The notes under the pieces were generated by a model. The model was given only the letters and a program-made list of their open reading frames with translations, was not told the DNA's origin and searched no databases. From CAIKBL01 sp050247235 (GTDB lineage: Bacteria; Pseudomonadota; Gammaproteobacteria; Ga0077536): a DNA stretch of 64,000 nt. The DNA is taken from positions 51,870-115,869 of the forward strand of contig JBFWUN010000006.1 of NCBI GenBank assembly GCA_050247235.1, given 5' to 3'. Both the position numbers and the translations under genes were made by a program. Every line of letters starts with the position of its first letter. The stretch's first letter is position 1. This document shows, in pieces, positions 52,058-59,235 of the stretch.

Positions 52058-53950
52058 TTGACCCACGAACAGTTGCTCGTCATCGGCCTGCTGCTCGCGA
52101 TGATCGTGCTGTTCCTGTGGGGCCGCTGGCGCCATGACGTGGTGGCGCTCGGTGCACTGCTGGCCAGCGTATCGGCGGGCCTGATTCCGGCGGAAAGCGC
52201 TTTCTCGGGATTCGGACATCCGGCCGTGATCACCGTGGCCTGTGTGCTGGTCCTGAGCCGGGGCCTGCAGAGTTCGGGGGCGATGGATGCCGTGGCGGGA
52301 TATGTCCTGCCAGCCACGGCGGGCCCGACCGTCGCGATCGCCACATTGACCGGCGTGGCGGCCGTGTTGTCGGGATTCATGAACAATGTCGGCGCGCTGG
52401 CGCTGCTGATGCCCGTCGCGCTCCAGACGGCGGCGCGGCTGGAGATGCCGCCTGGGCGGATCCTGATGCCGCTCGCCTTCGGTTCCATCCTGGGGGGCAT
52501 GGTGACCCTGGTCGGTACGCCACCCAACCTGATCGTGGCGGGATTCCGCGCGCGCAACGGCGCCGACGCATTCGGCATGTTCGACTTCACGCCGGTCGGA
52601 CTGGCCGTCGCGACCGCTGGTGTGGGTTTCGTCGCGCTGGCTGGCTGGCGCCTGGTGCCCGTGCGCAAGCGCGCGAGCGTCGAGGATTTCAGGACCGGGG
52701 CCTATCTCACCGAAGCGCGCGTCGCCGCGGACAGCAGGGTCGTGGGCATGACGCTGCGGCAGGTCGAATCCGCGCTGGACGAAACCGCCGCGCAGGTTGT
52801 CGGCCTCATTCGCAACGACGTGCGTCTGACCGCACCCCATCCCGCCCGTAAAGTCCTGGCGGCGGATGTCCTCGTGCTCGAAGCGGAGGTCACCGCACTG
52901 CCAACCGTCCTGTCCACGCTCGGGCTGACATTGGAGGAAGCGGCGTCGAATGACCCGGCGAAGACCGACGCCGCCGACGCGGACACCCCCGCACCCGCGA
53001 CGCCGCCAGTCGACGCCGCTGCAGTCGCGGCGGGTGACGAGGTGCCCGCGGCGCGCAGCGCCGCAGACACCGCGACCGACAAGCCGGCGGCGACGGATGA
53101 CAACGTGCTCGTGGAACTGGTGGTCCTGCCGCAGGCCGACCTGGTGGGACGGTCCGCGAGCGACATCGAGATCCGCACCCGCTACGGGATCAACATGCTC
53201 GCGGTGTCCCGCCAGGGCCGTCGTTCGACCACTCGCCTGCGGACCATGGTCATCCGGGCCGGTGACGTGCTGCTTATGCAGGGCCCGCCCGACGCCGTCG
53301 CCGGGTTCGCCGGCGAAACCGGCTGTGTGCCGCTGGCGGAGCGCGCGCTGCGGATCCCGCATCGGCGCAACGCCGTCCTGTCCGGCGGCATCTTCGTGCT
53401 CGTGATCGGCGCCGCGACCGTGGGCGTTCCCGCCGGCGTCGCCTTCGCCGCCGGCGTCCTGGCTGTCATGGCTGCCCGCACGATGCCGCTGCGCGAGGTC
53501 TACACCGCGATCGACTGGCCCGTGATCGTGATGCTGGCGGCGCTGATGCCGGTGGCCGGCGCGCTGGAGCGCAGCGGTGCCGCCGACCTTATCGCCCGGC
53601 TTCTGCTCGAGGACCTCGCGCGGGGACACCCCGTGCTCGCCCTGACGTTGATCCTCGCTGTCACGATGACCCTCTCGGACCTGGTGAACAACGCCGCCAC
53701 CGCGGCAGTCATGTGCCCCATCGCGCTCGGCATCGCGGGGCAGCTGAACGTGAGCGCCGATCCGTTCCTGATGGCCGTGGCGGTGGGCGCTTCCTGCGCG
53801 TTCCTGACACCGATCGGTCATCAGAACAACACGCTGATCCTCGGGCCCGGCGGATTTCGTTTCGGAGACTACTGGCGGCTCGGTCTGCCGCTCGAAGCGC
53901 TGGTCATGATCGTGGGCATCCCGATGCTGCTGCTCGCCTGGCCGCTGTGA
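52058..53950 (+). CDS. SLC13 family permease with cytoplasmic RCK-type domains
   Basis: A 630-residue transporter of the divalent anion:Na+ symporter class. Each inverted half carries the family motif pair: SGFMNNVGALALLMP and GGMVTLVGTPPNL in the first, SDLVNNAATAAVMCP and TPIGHQNNTLI in the second. A cytoplasmic insert has two TrkA-C (RCK) domains, residues about 210-285 and 350-415, separated by an Ala/Asp/Pro-rich disordered stretch (about 296-349). The start is a TTG at 52058, with GGAGGG seven bases upstream. Transports sulfate, dicarboxylates or similar anions; exact substrate is open. Confidence 0.88.
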   Translation: MTHEQLLVIGLLLAMIVLFLWGRWRHDVVALGALLASVSAGLIPAESAFSGFGHPAVITVACVLVLSRGLQSSGAMDAVAGYVLPATAGPTVAIATLTGVAAVLSGFMNNVGALALLMPVALQTAARLEMPPGRILMPLAFGSILGGMVTLVGTPPNLIVAGFRARNGADAFGMFDFTPVGLAVATAGVGFVALAGWRLVPVRKRASVEDFRTGAYLTEARVAADSRVVGMTLRQVESALDETAAQVVGLIRNDVRLTAPHPARKVLAADVLVLEAEVTALPTVLSTLGLTLEEAASNDPAKTDAADADTPAPATPPVDAAAVAAGDEVPAARSAADTATDKPAATDDNVLVELVVLPQADLVGRSASDIEIRTRYGINMLAVSRQGRRSTTRLRTMVIRAGDVLLMQGPPDAVAGFAGETGCVPLAERALRIPHRRNAVLSGGIFVLVIGAATVGVPAGVAFAAGVLAVMAARTMPLREVYTAIDWPVIVMLAALMPVAGALERSGAADLIARLLLEDLARGHPVLALTLILAVTMTLSDLVNNAATAAVMCPIALGIAGQLNVSADPFLMAVAVGASCAFLTPIGHQNNTLILGPGGFRFGDYWRLGLPLEALVMIVGIPMLLLAWPL

Positions 53951-53958
53951 ATCCTCCC

Positions 53959-53982
53959 CGCGCGCGAAGGCCTTCGCGCGCG
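53959..53982. terminator. 24-base perfect palindrome between convergent genes
   Basis: CGCGCGCGAAGG followed by its exact complement, eight bases after the SLC13 stop codon and ten before the amidase stop codon on the opposite strand. Would fold as a stable hairpin in either transcript. Confidence 0.65.
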
Positions 53983-53992
53983 TTCGACAGCA

Positions 53993-55414
53993 TCAGCCGA
54001 GGTTCAAACGCACGGGCCGCGCCACCTGCTCGTATGCCGCCGCCGCACGCAGCACGGTGCGATCCGCGCGCGCGGGCCCCCACAACTGCAGGCCCATGTG
54101 CCGGCCACGGGGATCCACGCCGGCCGGCACGACGAACACCGGTCCGCCCGCGAGGGTGGGACCGATCACGATCTCCATCCATCGGTGGTACGTGTCCATC
54201 CTGGTGCCGGCAATGTCTCGCGGCCAGTGCCACTCGGCGGGAAACGCGAACACCTGCGCGGACGGCAGCGCCAGCAGGTCGTGGCGCTGGAACAATGCGT
54301 CGACCGTGCGCGTCCACGTCGTGCGCTCGCAGCTCGCGCGGTACACGTCGTACGCCGACAGCCCGAGTCCCTGTTCGATCTCCCATTGCAGCTCCGGCTT
54401 CATCAGCGCGCGGCGGGCCGGATCGTCGAAGATCGCGCGCAGTCGTCCGGTCACGCCGAACTGGCGCAGCCGGCAGAACGCCTGCCAGGCGCGTTCCAGA
54501 TCGAACGCGACATGCGCGGGTTCGACGATCGCCCCCATGTCCTCGAAGTTGCGAAGCGCATCGGCGCAGAGTTCGAGCACGCCTGGCTCCGTGCGGCAGT
54601 GGCCCGCGAAATCGCCGAGCCAGCCGATGCGCAGCCCGGCGATTGATTCGACCGAAACATCCCCCAGCCCGGGCTCGTCGGCGAGCGATGAGGGGACACC
54701 CGGGTGGTACCCTGCCTGTGTCGCGAACAGCATCGCCACGTCTTCAACGGTAACCCCCATCGGCCCATCGGTTGCAAGCTGGCCCATGTACTCGTCATCG
54801 GCCGCGGTCTGCGGCACGCGGCCGAACGTCGGCCGGAACCCGTAGATGCCGTTCCATCCCGCGGGGTTGCGCAGCGACCCGCCCATGTCCGAGCCGTCGG
54901 CAACGGCGAGGAGACCGAGCGCGAGCGCCACCGCGGCCCCGCCCGATGAGCCTCCCGCGGAGAGGGCCGGGTTGTGCGCATTGCGCGTGATCCCGTGCAC
55001 CGGGTTGTAGGTATGCGAGCCGAGCCCGAACTCCGGCGTGTTGGTCTTGCCGATCACGATTGCGCCGGCCGCACGCATGCGCGCGACGTGTATCGAATCC
55101 TCCGGTGCCACGAAATGCGCGAACAGCGGCGAGCCCCAGGTCGTCCGCAGGCCCTTCGCGTGCGCGAGATCCTTGACCGCCACCGGGATGCCATGCAGCC
55201 AGCCGCGGCAGCGGCCCTGCGCGAGTTCCTCGTCACAGCGCGCGGCTTCTGCCATCAAGGTGTCGCGGTCGGCGAGGATGGGGATGGCGTTGTACGTGCC
55301 GTCGCGCGCGCCGATGCGATCGAGCGTGCAGGCCATCAGGTCGCGGCACGCGATCTCGCGTCGGCGGAGTTGGCGAGACAGCGCGAGGGCGCCGCCGGCG
55401 ATCGGATCGGTCAT
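53993..55414 (-). CDS. Amidase signature family hydrolase 2
   Basis: A 473-residue amidase with the complete Lys-cisSer-Ser triad: Lys81 in PVAVKDL, Ser156 in SAGGSSGGAA, Ser180 in SDMGGSLRNPA. Clearly different from the amidase at 20338. The start is the ATG at 55414, giving TDPIAGGALALSRQLRRRE; a frame open to 55468 is not needed. Cytoplasmic. Substrate unknown; neighbouring genes give no clear hint. Confidence 0.9.
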   Translation of the reverse strand: MTDPIAGGALALSRQLRRREIACRDLMACTLDRIGARDGTYNAIPILADRDTLMAEAARCDEELAQGRCRGWLHGIPVAVKDLAHAKGLRTTWGSPLFAHFVAPEDSIHVARMRAAGAIVIGKTNTPEFGLGSHTYNPVHGITRNAHNPALSAGGSSGGAAVALALGLLAVADGSDMGGSLRNPAGWNGIYGFRPTFGRVPQTAADDEYMGQLATDGPMGVTVEDVAMLFATQAGYHPGVPSSLADEPGLGDVSVESIAGLRIGWLGDFAGHCRTEPGVLELCADALRNFEDMGAIVEPAHVAFDLERAWQAFCRLRQFGVTGRLRAIFDDPARRALMKPELQWEIEQGLGLSAYDVYRASCERTTWTRTVDALFQRHDLLALPSAQVFAFPAEWHWPRDIAGTRMDTYHRWMEIVIGPTLAGGPVFVVPAGVDPRGRHMGLQLWGPARADRTVLRAAAAYEQVARPVRLNLG

Positions 55415-55531
55415 GGTGCGGATTCCCGGGAATGGCCACTGGTGCATTCCGCCGCGAGCATACCGCAACGCGCGCCGCGTTCTGCACGCCCCCGTCGCGT
55501 CCGGAAGCGCCGTGCGCCCGCCCCCGATCGA

Positions 55532-55891
55532 TCAGTGAACGACGAACGCGAGAATGACGGCGGCCGTCGCCAGCATCATGAGGCCCGCCATGAACACCCA
55601 CTCCGCGTGGCGTTCGAGTCGCAGCGAACCTTTCACGGTTTCACCGAATCCGCGCAGCGACTTGAAGGAATAGACACAGCTCCACAGGAACATCAGCGCC
55701 GCAATCGCCACCAGCTTGTCGATCAGCCAGTAGGGCAGCCGATCGTCGTTGAGCCGGCTGAGCGACAGCACCGTCATGCACACGCCAAGCATTGTCGAGG
55801 ACGTCGACAGAATGTGCGGAATCCGTACCGCGTGGGAAGCCGTATCCGCGGAGGCGGATGGCCCGTCCTTCGTTCCGGGTCGTTGCTCCAT
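55532..55891 (-). CDS. Small three-helix membrane protein
   Basis: A 119-residue protein with three hydrophobic segments: TSSTMLGVCMTVLSLSRL, LIDKLVAIAALMFLWSCVYSF and VFMAGLMMLATAAVILAFVV. The start at 55891 begins MEQRPGTKDG; no clear ribosome site. I do not recognise the family with certainty; the arrangement recalls small DUF-type inner-membrane proteins. Downstream of it lies the amidase, 117 bases away. Confidence 0.7.
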   Translation of the reverse strand: MEQRPGTKDGPSASADTASHAVRIPHILSTSSTMLGVCMTVLSLSRLNDDRLPYWLIDKLVAIAALMFLWSCVYSFKSLRGFGETVKGSLRLERHAEWVFMAGLMMLATAAVILAFVVH

Positions 55892-56025
55892 GTGTGCAGT
55901 GTGCCGGGATTCACTTAAGCGAAACTTAACCCGCACGAGGCAGTCCGGCGCGCCGCCACGCAACCCGGGCGCGCGCTGCCGGAGCGGACGCGCCACGCGA
56001 TCGCGGATCCGCTCGGCGAGCCGGT

Positions 56026-56799
56026 TCACCGGCGAACTGCGCCGCGCTCGTGGTTCCGTCTCACTCCGGGATGCGGCGATGCTTCGGGTGCGGCAACACC
56101 GCGCGGCGCATCCCTTGGCCACAGGCAGTTCCATTCACCGCCTGCGGCCGCCTCGATCCGGACGGGCGGACGACCATCGAATGCCGGGACCCCCAGCGCC
56201 GCTGCATGCAGCCATAGCCGCGACACTCCGAGCCAGCGGGCGACGGCCCGGTTGTGCGCGCCTTTGCCATGCGTGCTGTCGCCGATGACGGGATGCGCGA
56301 GATGCTTGAAGTGTCGCCGGATCTGATGACGGCGTCCGGTCATCGGCGAGACCTCCACCAGCGCATAGCGACTGCTCGCATGCCGGCCGTCGCCGAACGG
56401 CCACTCATGACGCGCCAGCACGCGAAATCGCGTGAGCGACGGCAAGCGCGCCTGGTCGGCCGATGGCCGTTCAGGATCACGCGCGAGCGCGTAATCGATC
56501 TCCCCGGTGTCGGGCGGCCAGCCGCGCACCAGTGCAAGGTAGCGCTTGACGACCGCTCCTGTCTCGAAGGCCGCGCTCAAGGCGCGCGCCGCCTCGGGAC
56601 TGCGCGCGAACATCAGGACGCCGGAAGTCGCCTTGTCGAGCCGGTGCACCGTCCACAGGCGAATCCCGAGCTGCGCGCGCAACAGGTCCAGCGCATTGCG
56701 TGTTTCGTGCGCATCGAGGGTCGACCGGTGCACCAGCAGGCCCGGCGGCTTGTCGATCGCGACCAGCACATCATCGAGATGCAGGAGCGTGAGCGTCAT
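56026..56799 (-). CDS. truC: tRNA pseudouridine(65) synthase TruC-like
   Basis: A 257-residue RluA-family pseudouridine synthase. It has LVAIDKPPGLLVHRSTLD, the catalytic Asp55 in TVHRLDKATSGVLMFA, VSPMTGRRHQIRRHFKHLAHPVIGD and RLWLHAAALGVP, in the same order as E. coli TruC, which modifies U65 of tRNA-Ile and tRNA-Asp. The start at 56799 has GAGG ten bases upstream. A basic C-terminal tail of about 25 residues (SPHPGVRRNHERGAVRR) is an addition. Confidence 0.88.
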   Translation of the reverse strand: MTLTLLHLDDVLVAIDKPPGLLVHRSTLDAHETRNALDLLRAQLGIRLWTVHRLDKATSGVLMFARSPEAARALSAAFETGAVVKRYLALVRGWPPDTGEIDYALARDPERPSADQARLPSLTRFRVLARHEWPFGDGRHASSRYALVEVSPMTGRRHQIRRHFKHLAHPVIGDSTHGKGAHNRAVARWLGVSRLWLHAAALGVPAFDGRPPVRIEAAAGGEWNCLWPRDAPRGVAAPEASPHPGVRRNHERGAVRR

Positions 56800-57439
56800 C
56801 GTGACGGGACCTCGCGAGGCGTGTGCGAACGTGCAAGTGTCAGTCAGCGCACGACGGGTTGCCCGGAAAGCTGGAAGAGGTCCCCGCCCGGTCGCCGCCG
56901 CGTGTTTCGAGCGTCCATGCGAACACGATCCCGGACCGCGCGCAACGCGTCGAAGGGACGTCCGCCGTGGCCGCTGGCGTGATTGCACCCGGGCAGCGGC
57001 CGGCGTCCTGCGGTCGGCGGAACCTGACCTGCGCTCTGCGCAGGGTGCGCTGGCCGGATCGCCCTGTTCCTGCCCGATTGATCCAGCACAGGCATCCTGC
57101 CACGCCGGTCGTTCGACCGGTGGCGCCGACCCGTATGCTCCGTCGCAAGGGCCGGCAGACAGGTCGCGACCCGGCGCAACCCTGCGAGGCGCCGCGGGCA
57201 ACCGGCGCGCGGGCGCGCACGATGGCTGAATGCGTGATCCGGCGGGCGGCGCGCCCGAAGCACTCTCCGTCGCGTGGGTCGCGCCCTCGGCGCGCCGGAC
57301 TCGCCGGCAGACGATGTCCCGCGGATGCGCCGAATCCTCGCGCTGAACGTGTCCGGTAGTGGTGCGACGTTGGCGTCGACTCCCGCTTCCGGCCGGGACG
57401 TGCGGAGTCATTGCACCACCCGAAAGCGAGGTCGCAGAG
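56800..57439. other. 640-base stretch without convincing gene
   Basis: Between truC (minus) and the next supported gene (plus) no frame shows recognisable protein features; all open frames on both strands are Arg- and Pro-rich shadows without ribosome sites. No tRNA, RNase P or tmRNA pattern was seen. Short inverted repeats are frequent, as expected from GC content. A decayed gene or structured RNA cannot be excluded. Confidence 0.5.
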
Positions 57440-57856
57440 ATGCTCGATGAACTGACCGGGGAACGCGTGGTGCGCGTGATGGCGCGCGAATTCTGGCTGC
57501 TGGGTGCGCGTCAGACCGAGGTCCAGTCGCTGTACCTGGAACTCGAGTCCGGTCGCTGGTGCCGGTTCGGAATCGACACGACGCGCTGTGAATGGCGCGG
57601 CGACTGGCGGTCGACCGCGCCGCCAGGCAGTGCACCCGATGACGACGCCGAGTCGCGCCACCCGCTCGTGGACGTCGCGGCGCATTACCGCATCGGGCCA
57701 GCGACGATCGCGTCGGTCACGACGCGCCGGTTTGGCGATCTCGCCGAACTCACGATCGAATTCGACGACACCTCGCGGCTCGTCGCGCATTACCGGCCAC
57801 CCCCGGGCGCGAGTTCGCTGGCGTACGTCACTCGGCACCCGTCCGATGCAGGTTGA
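57440..57856 (+). CDS. Hypothetical protein, 138 aa
   Basis: A soluble 138-residue protein of unknown family. It looks like a real protein: alternating beta-strand-like stretches (GERVVRVMAREFWLLG, VQSLYLELESGRWCRFGID, ELTIEFDDTSRLVAHYRP) and balanced composition, unlike the shadow frames. I start at the ATG at 57440 with GAGG nine bases upstream rather than at 57359. It precedes the toxin-antitoxin pair by 221 bases. Confidence 0.65.
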   Translation: MLDELTGERVVRVMAREFWLLGARQTEVQSLYLELESGRWCRFGIDTTRCEWRGDWRSTAPPGSAPDDDAESRHPLVDVAAHYRIGPATIASVTTRRFGDLAELTIEFDDTSRLVAHYRPPPGASSLAYVTRHPSDAG

Positions 57857-58019
57857 GATCGCGCGGCATCCCCCGCGGTCCGAGAATAATCCCAACGCCA
57901 GATCATCCCGAACCCGTGGCACCGCGGCGTGGTGCATCCGCAGGCACACCGCGGCCCGGCGGCCGCGGCCGCACGCTCCGGGCAGACCAGCGGCCGGCGC
58001 CGGATTACGCCTGCCGAGA

Positions 58020-58048
58020 TTGTGCCATACGCACATTCGGCCTATCCT
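58020..58048 (+). promoter_or_regulatory. Promoter candidate of toxin-antitoxin operon
   Basis: TTGTGC (58020-58025) and TATCCT (58043-58048) are 17 bases apart, ending 29 bases before the antitoxin ATG. Many Xre/RES operons are autoregulated at such a site; no obvious operator palindrome was identified. Confidence 0.45.
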
Positions 58049-58077
58049 CCGTCGCAATTACGACATAACGGCCGACA

Positions 58078-58449
58078 ATGTCCGCACGTACCGAAAGCCC
58101 ACCCGACGCCGCGGCCGTACTGGCCAAGGCGGTCCTGCGGGCCGCCGATCAGCTCGGGCTCAAGCAGGGTGAGCTCGCACGCACCTTGGGCGTCCACCGG
58201 ACCGCGATCAGTCGTCTCAAGCAGAGCGCGGCGCTCGACCCGGCGTCCAAAACCGGCGAACTCGCCCTCCTGCTGATTCGGATCGCCCGTTCGCTCTCGG
58301 CGCTTACCGGCGGGGACGAGGCGTGGATCCGTCATTTCATGCGCACCCCCAACCGGCTGTCCGGCGGCGTGCCGGTCGAACAGTTGGGGACGATCCAGGG
58401 ACTCGTCACGTTGCTGCAGCTGGTGGATGCGCTGCGCGGCAGGGCCTGA
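58078..58449 (+). CDS. Antitoxin of Xre/MbcA/ParS family
   Basis: A 123-residue antitoxin: an N-terminal Xre-like helix-turn-helix (LGLKQGELARTLGVHRTAISRLK, about residues 26-48) and a C-terminal MbcA/ParS toxin-binding domain (SLSALTGGDEAWIRHFMRTPNRLSGGVP, about 80-107). Its last base overlaps the toxin start (TGATG), giving translational coupling. It should block the RES toxin and repress the operon. Confidence 0.88.
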   Translation: MSARTESPPDAAAVLAKAVLRAADQLGLKQGELARTLGVHRTAISRLKQSAALDPASKTGELALLLIRIARSLSALTGGDEAWIRHFMRTPNRLSGGVPVEQLGTIQGLVTLLQLVDALRGRA

Positions 58450-59195
58450 TGATCTGGACGGCCTGCCGCGGGGACGAACAGGTAGGCCCCCTCGTCGGCA
58501 CGCTCCATCGGCTGGTGGAGAGCCAGGCACACGTCGCGACGCTCGACTACGTGGACACGCTGGCGGAACAGGCGCTGCTCGAAGCACTGCTGGAATCAGT
58601 GAAGCCGCCATGGCCCGCCGGCAGTGCAGCGCTGCATTACCTGCTGAAAACCCCGTTCCGCTATCCGCCACTGCCGTGGGGGTCGCGGTTCGGCCGGCGG
58701 CACGAACCGGCTCTCTGTTACGGCGGCCGCAGCGTCGAGACCACCTTGGCGGAAGTCGCGTACTACCGCTTTGTCTTCTGGCAGTCGATGCAGGCCCCCC
58801 CGGTCGCGGACACGATCCGCACCGGGCACACGCTGTTCTCGGTGCGTTACCGCACCCGCAAGGGCGTGGCCCTGCAGGGCCACGCTTTCGCCACCTACGC
58901 CGCGCAGATCCGGCATCCCGCGGACTACACGCACAGCCAGTCGCTCGGCAGTGCGATGCGCGAAGCGGGGGTCGAAGCCTTCGAGTACCCGTCGGCGCGC
59001 GATCCGAGGCACGGTCTCTGCGTCGGCCTGTTCACGCCGGGCGCGTTCGCCGAGCGCAGACCGCGCGAGACCAGCCAGTGGCTCTGCGAAGTCGGTGCCG
59101 CCGAGGTTGCATTCAAACCCGCGGGACGTCCCGAGGTGGCGCGCTTTGCGCTCGGGATCTTCCTCGTGGACGGGCGGCTGCCGGTGCCCGCATGA
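58449..59195 (+). CDS. RES domain toxin
   Basis: A 248-residue RES-family toxin. RES toxins such as MbcT degrade NAD+; the family is named for conserved Arg, Glu and Ser residues. Candidates here are Arg in PWGSRFGRRHEPALCYGGRS, Glu in TTLAEVAYYRF and Ser in SLGSAMREAGVEAFEYPSARDP. The N-terminal 65 residues are the extension seen in larger RES proteins. The ATG overlaps the antitoxin stop codon by one base. Confidence 0.88.
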   Translation: MIWTACRGDEQVGPLVGTLHRLVESQAHVATLDYVDTLAEQALLEALLESVKPPWPAGSAALHYLLKTPFRYPPLPWGSRFGRRHEPALCYGGRSVETTLAEVAYYRFVFWQSMQAPPVADTIRTGHTLFSVRYRTRKGVALQGHAFATYAAQIRHPADYTHSQSLGSAMREAGVEAFEYPSARDPRHGLCVGLFTPGAFAERRPRETSQWLCEVGAAEVAFKPAGRPEVARFALGIFLVDGRLPVPA

Positions 59196-59235
59196 ATGCC
59201 CGTGAGAACGGTCTCCCCAGGCCCTGTGCGAACGC

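Noticed and set aside
56840..58057. 405-residue open frame on the minus strand
   Set aside because: Arg-rich, without motifs or ribosome site, and antisense to the 138-residue gene at 57440.
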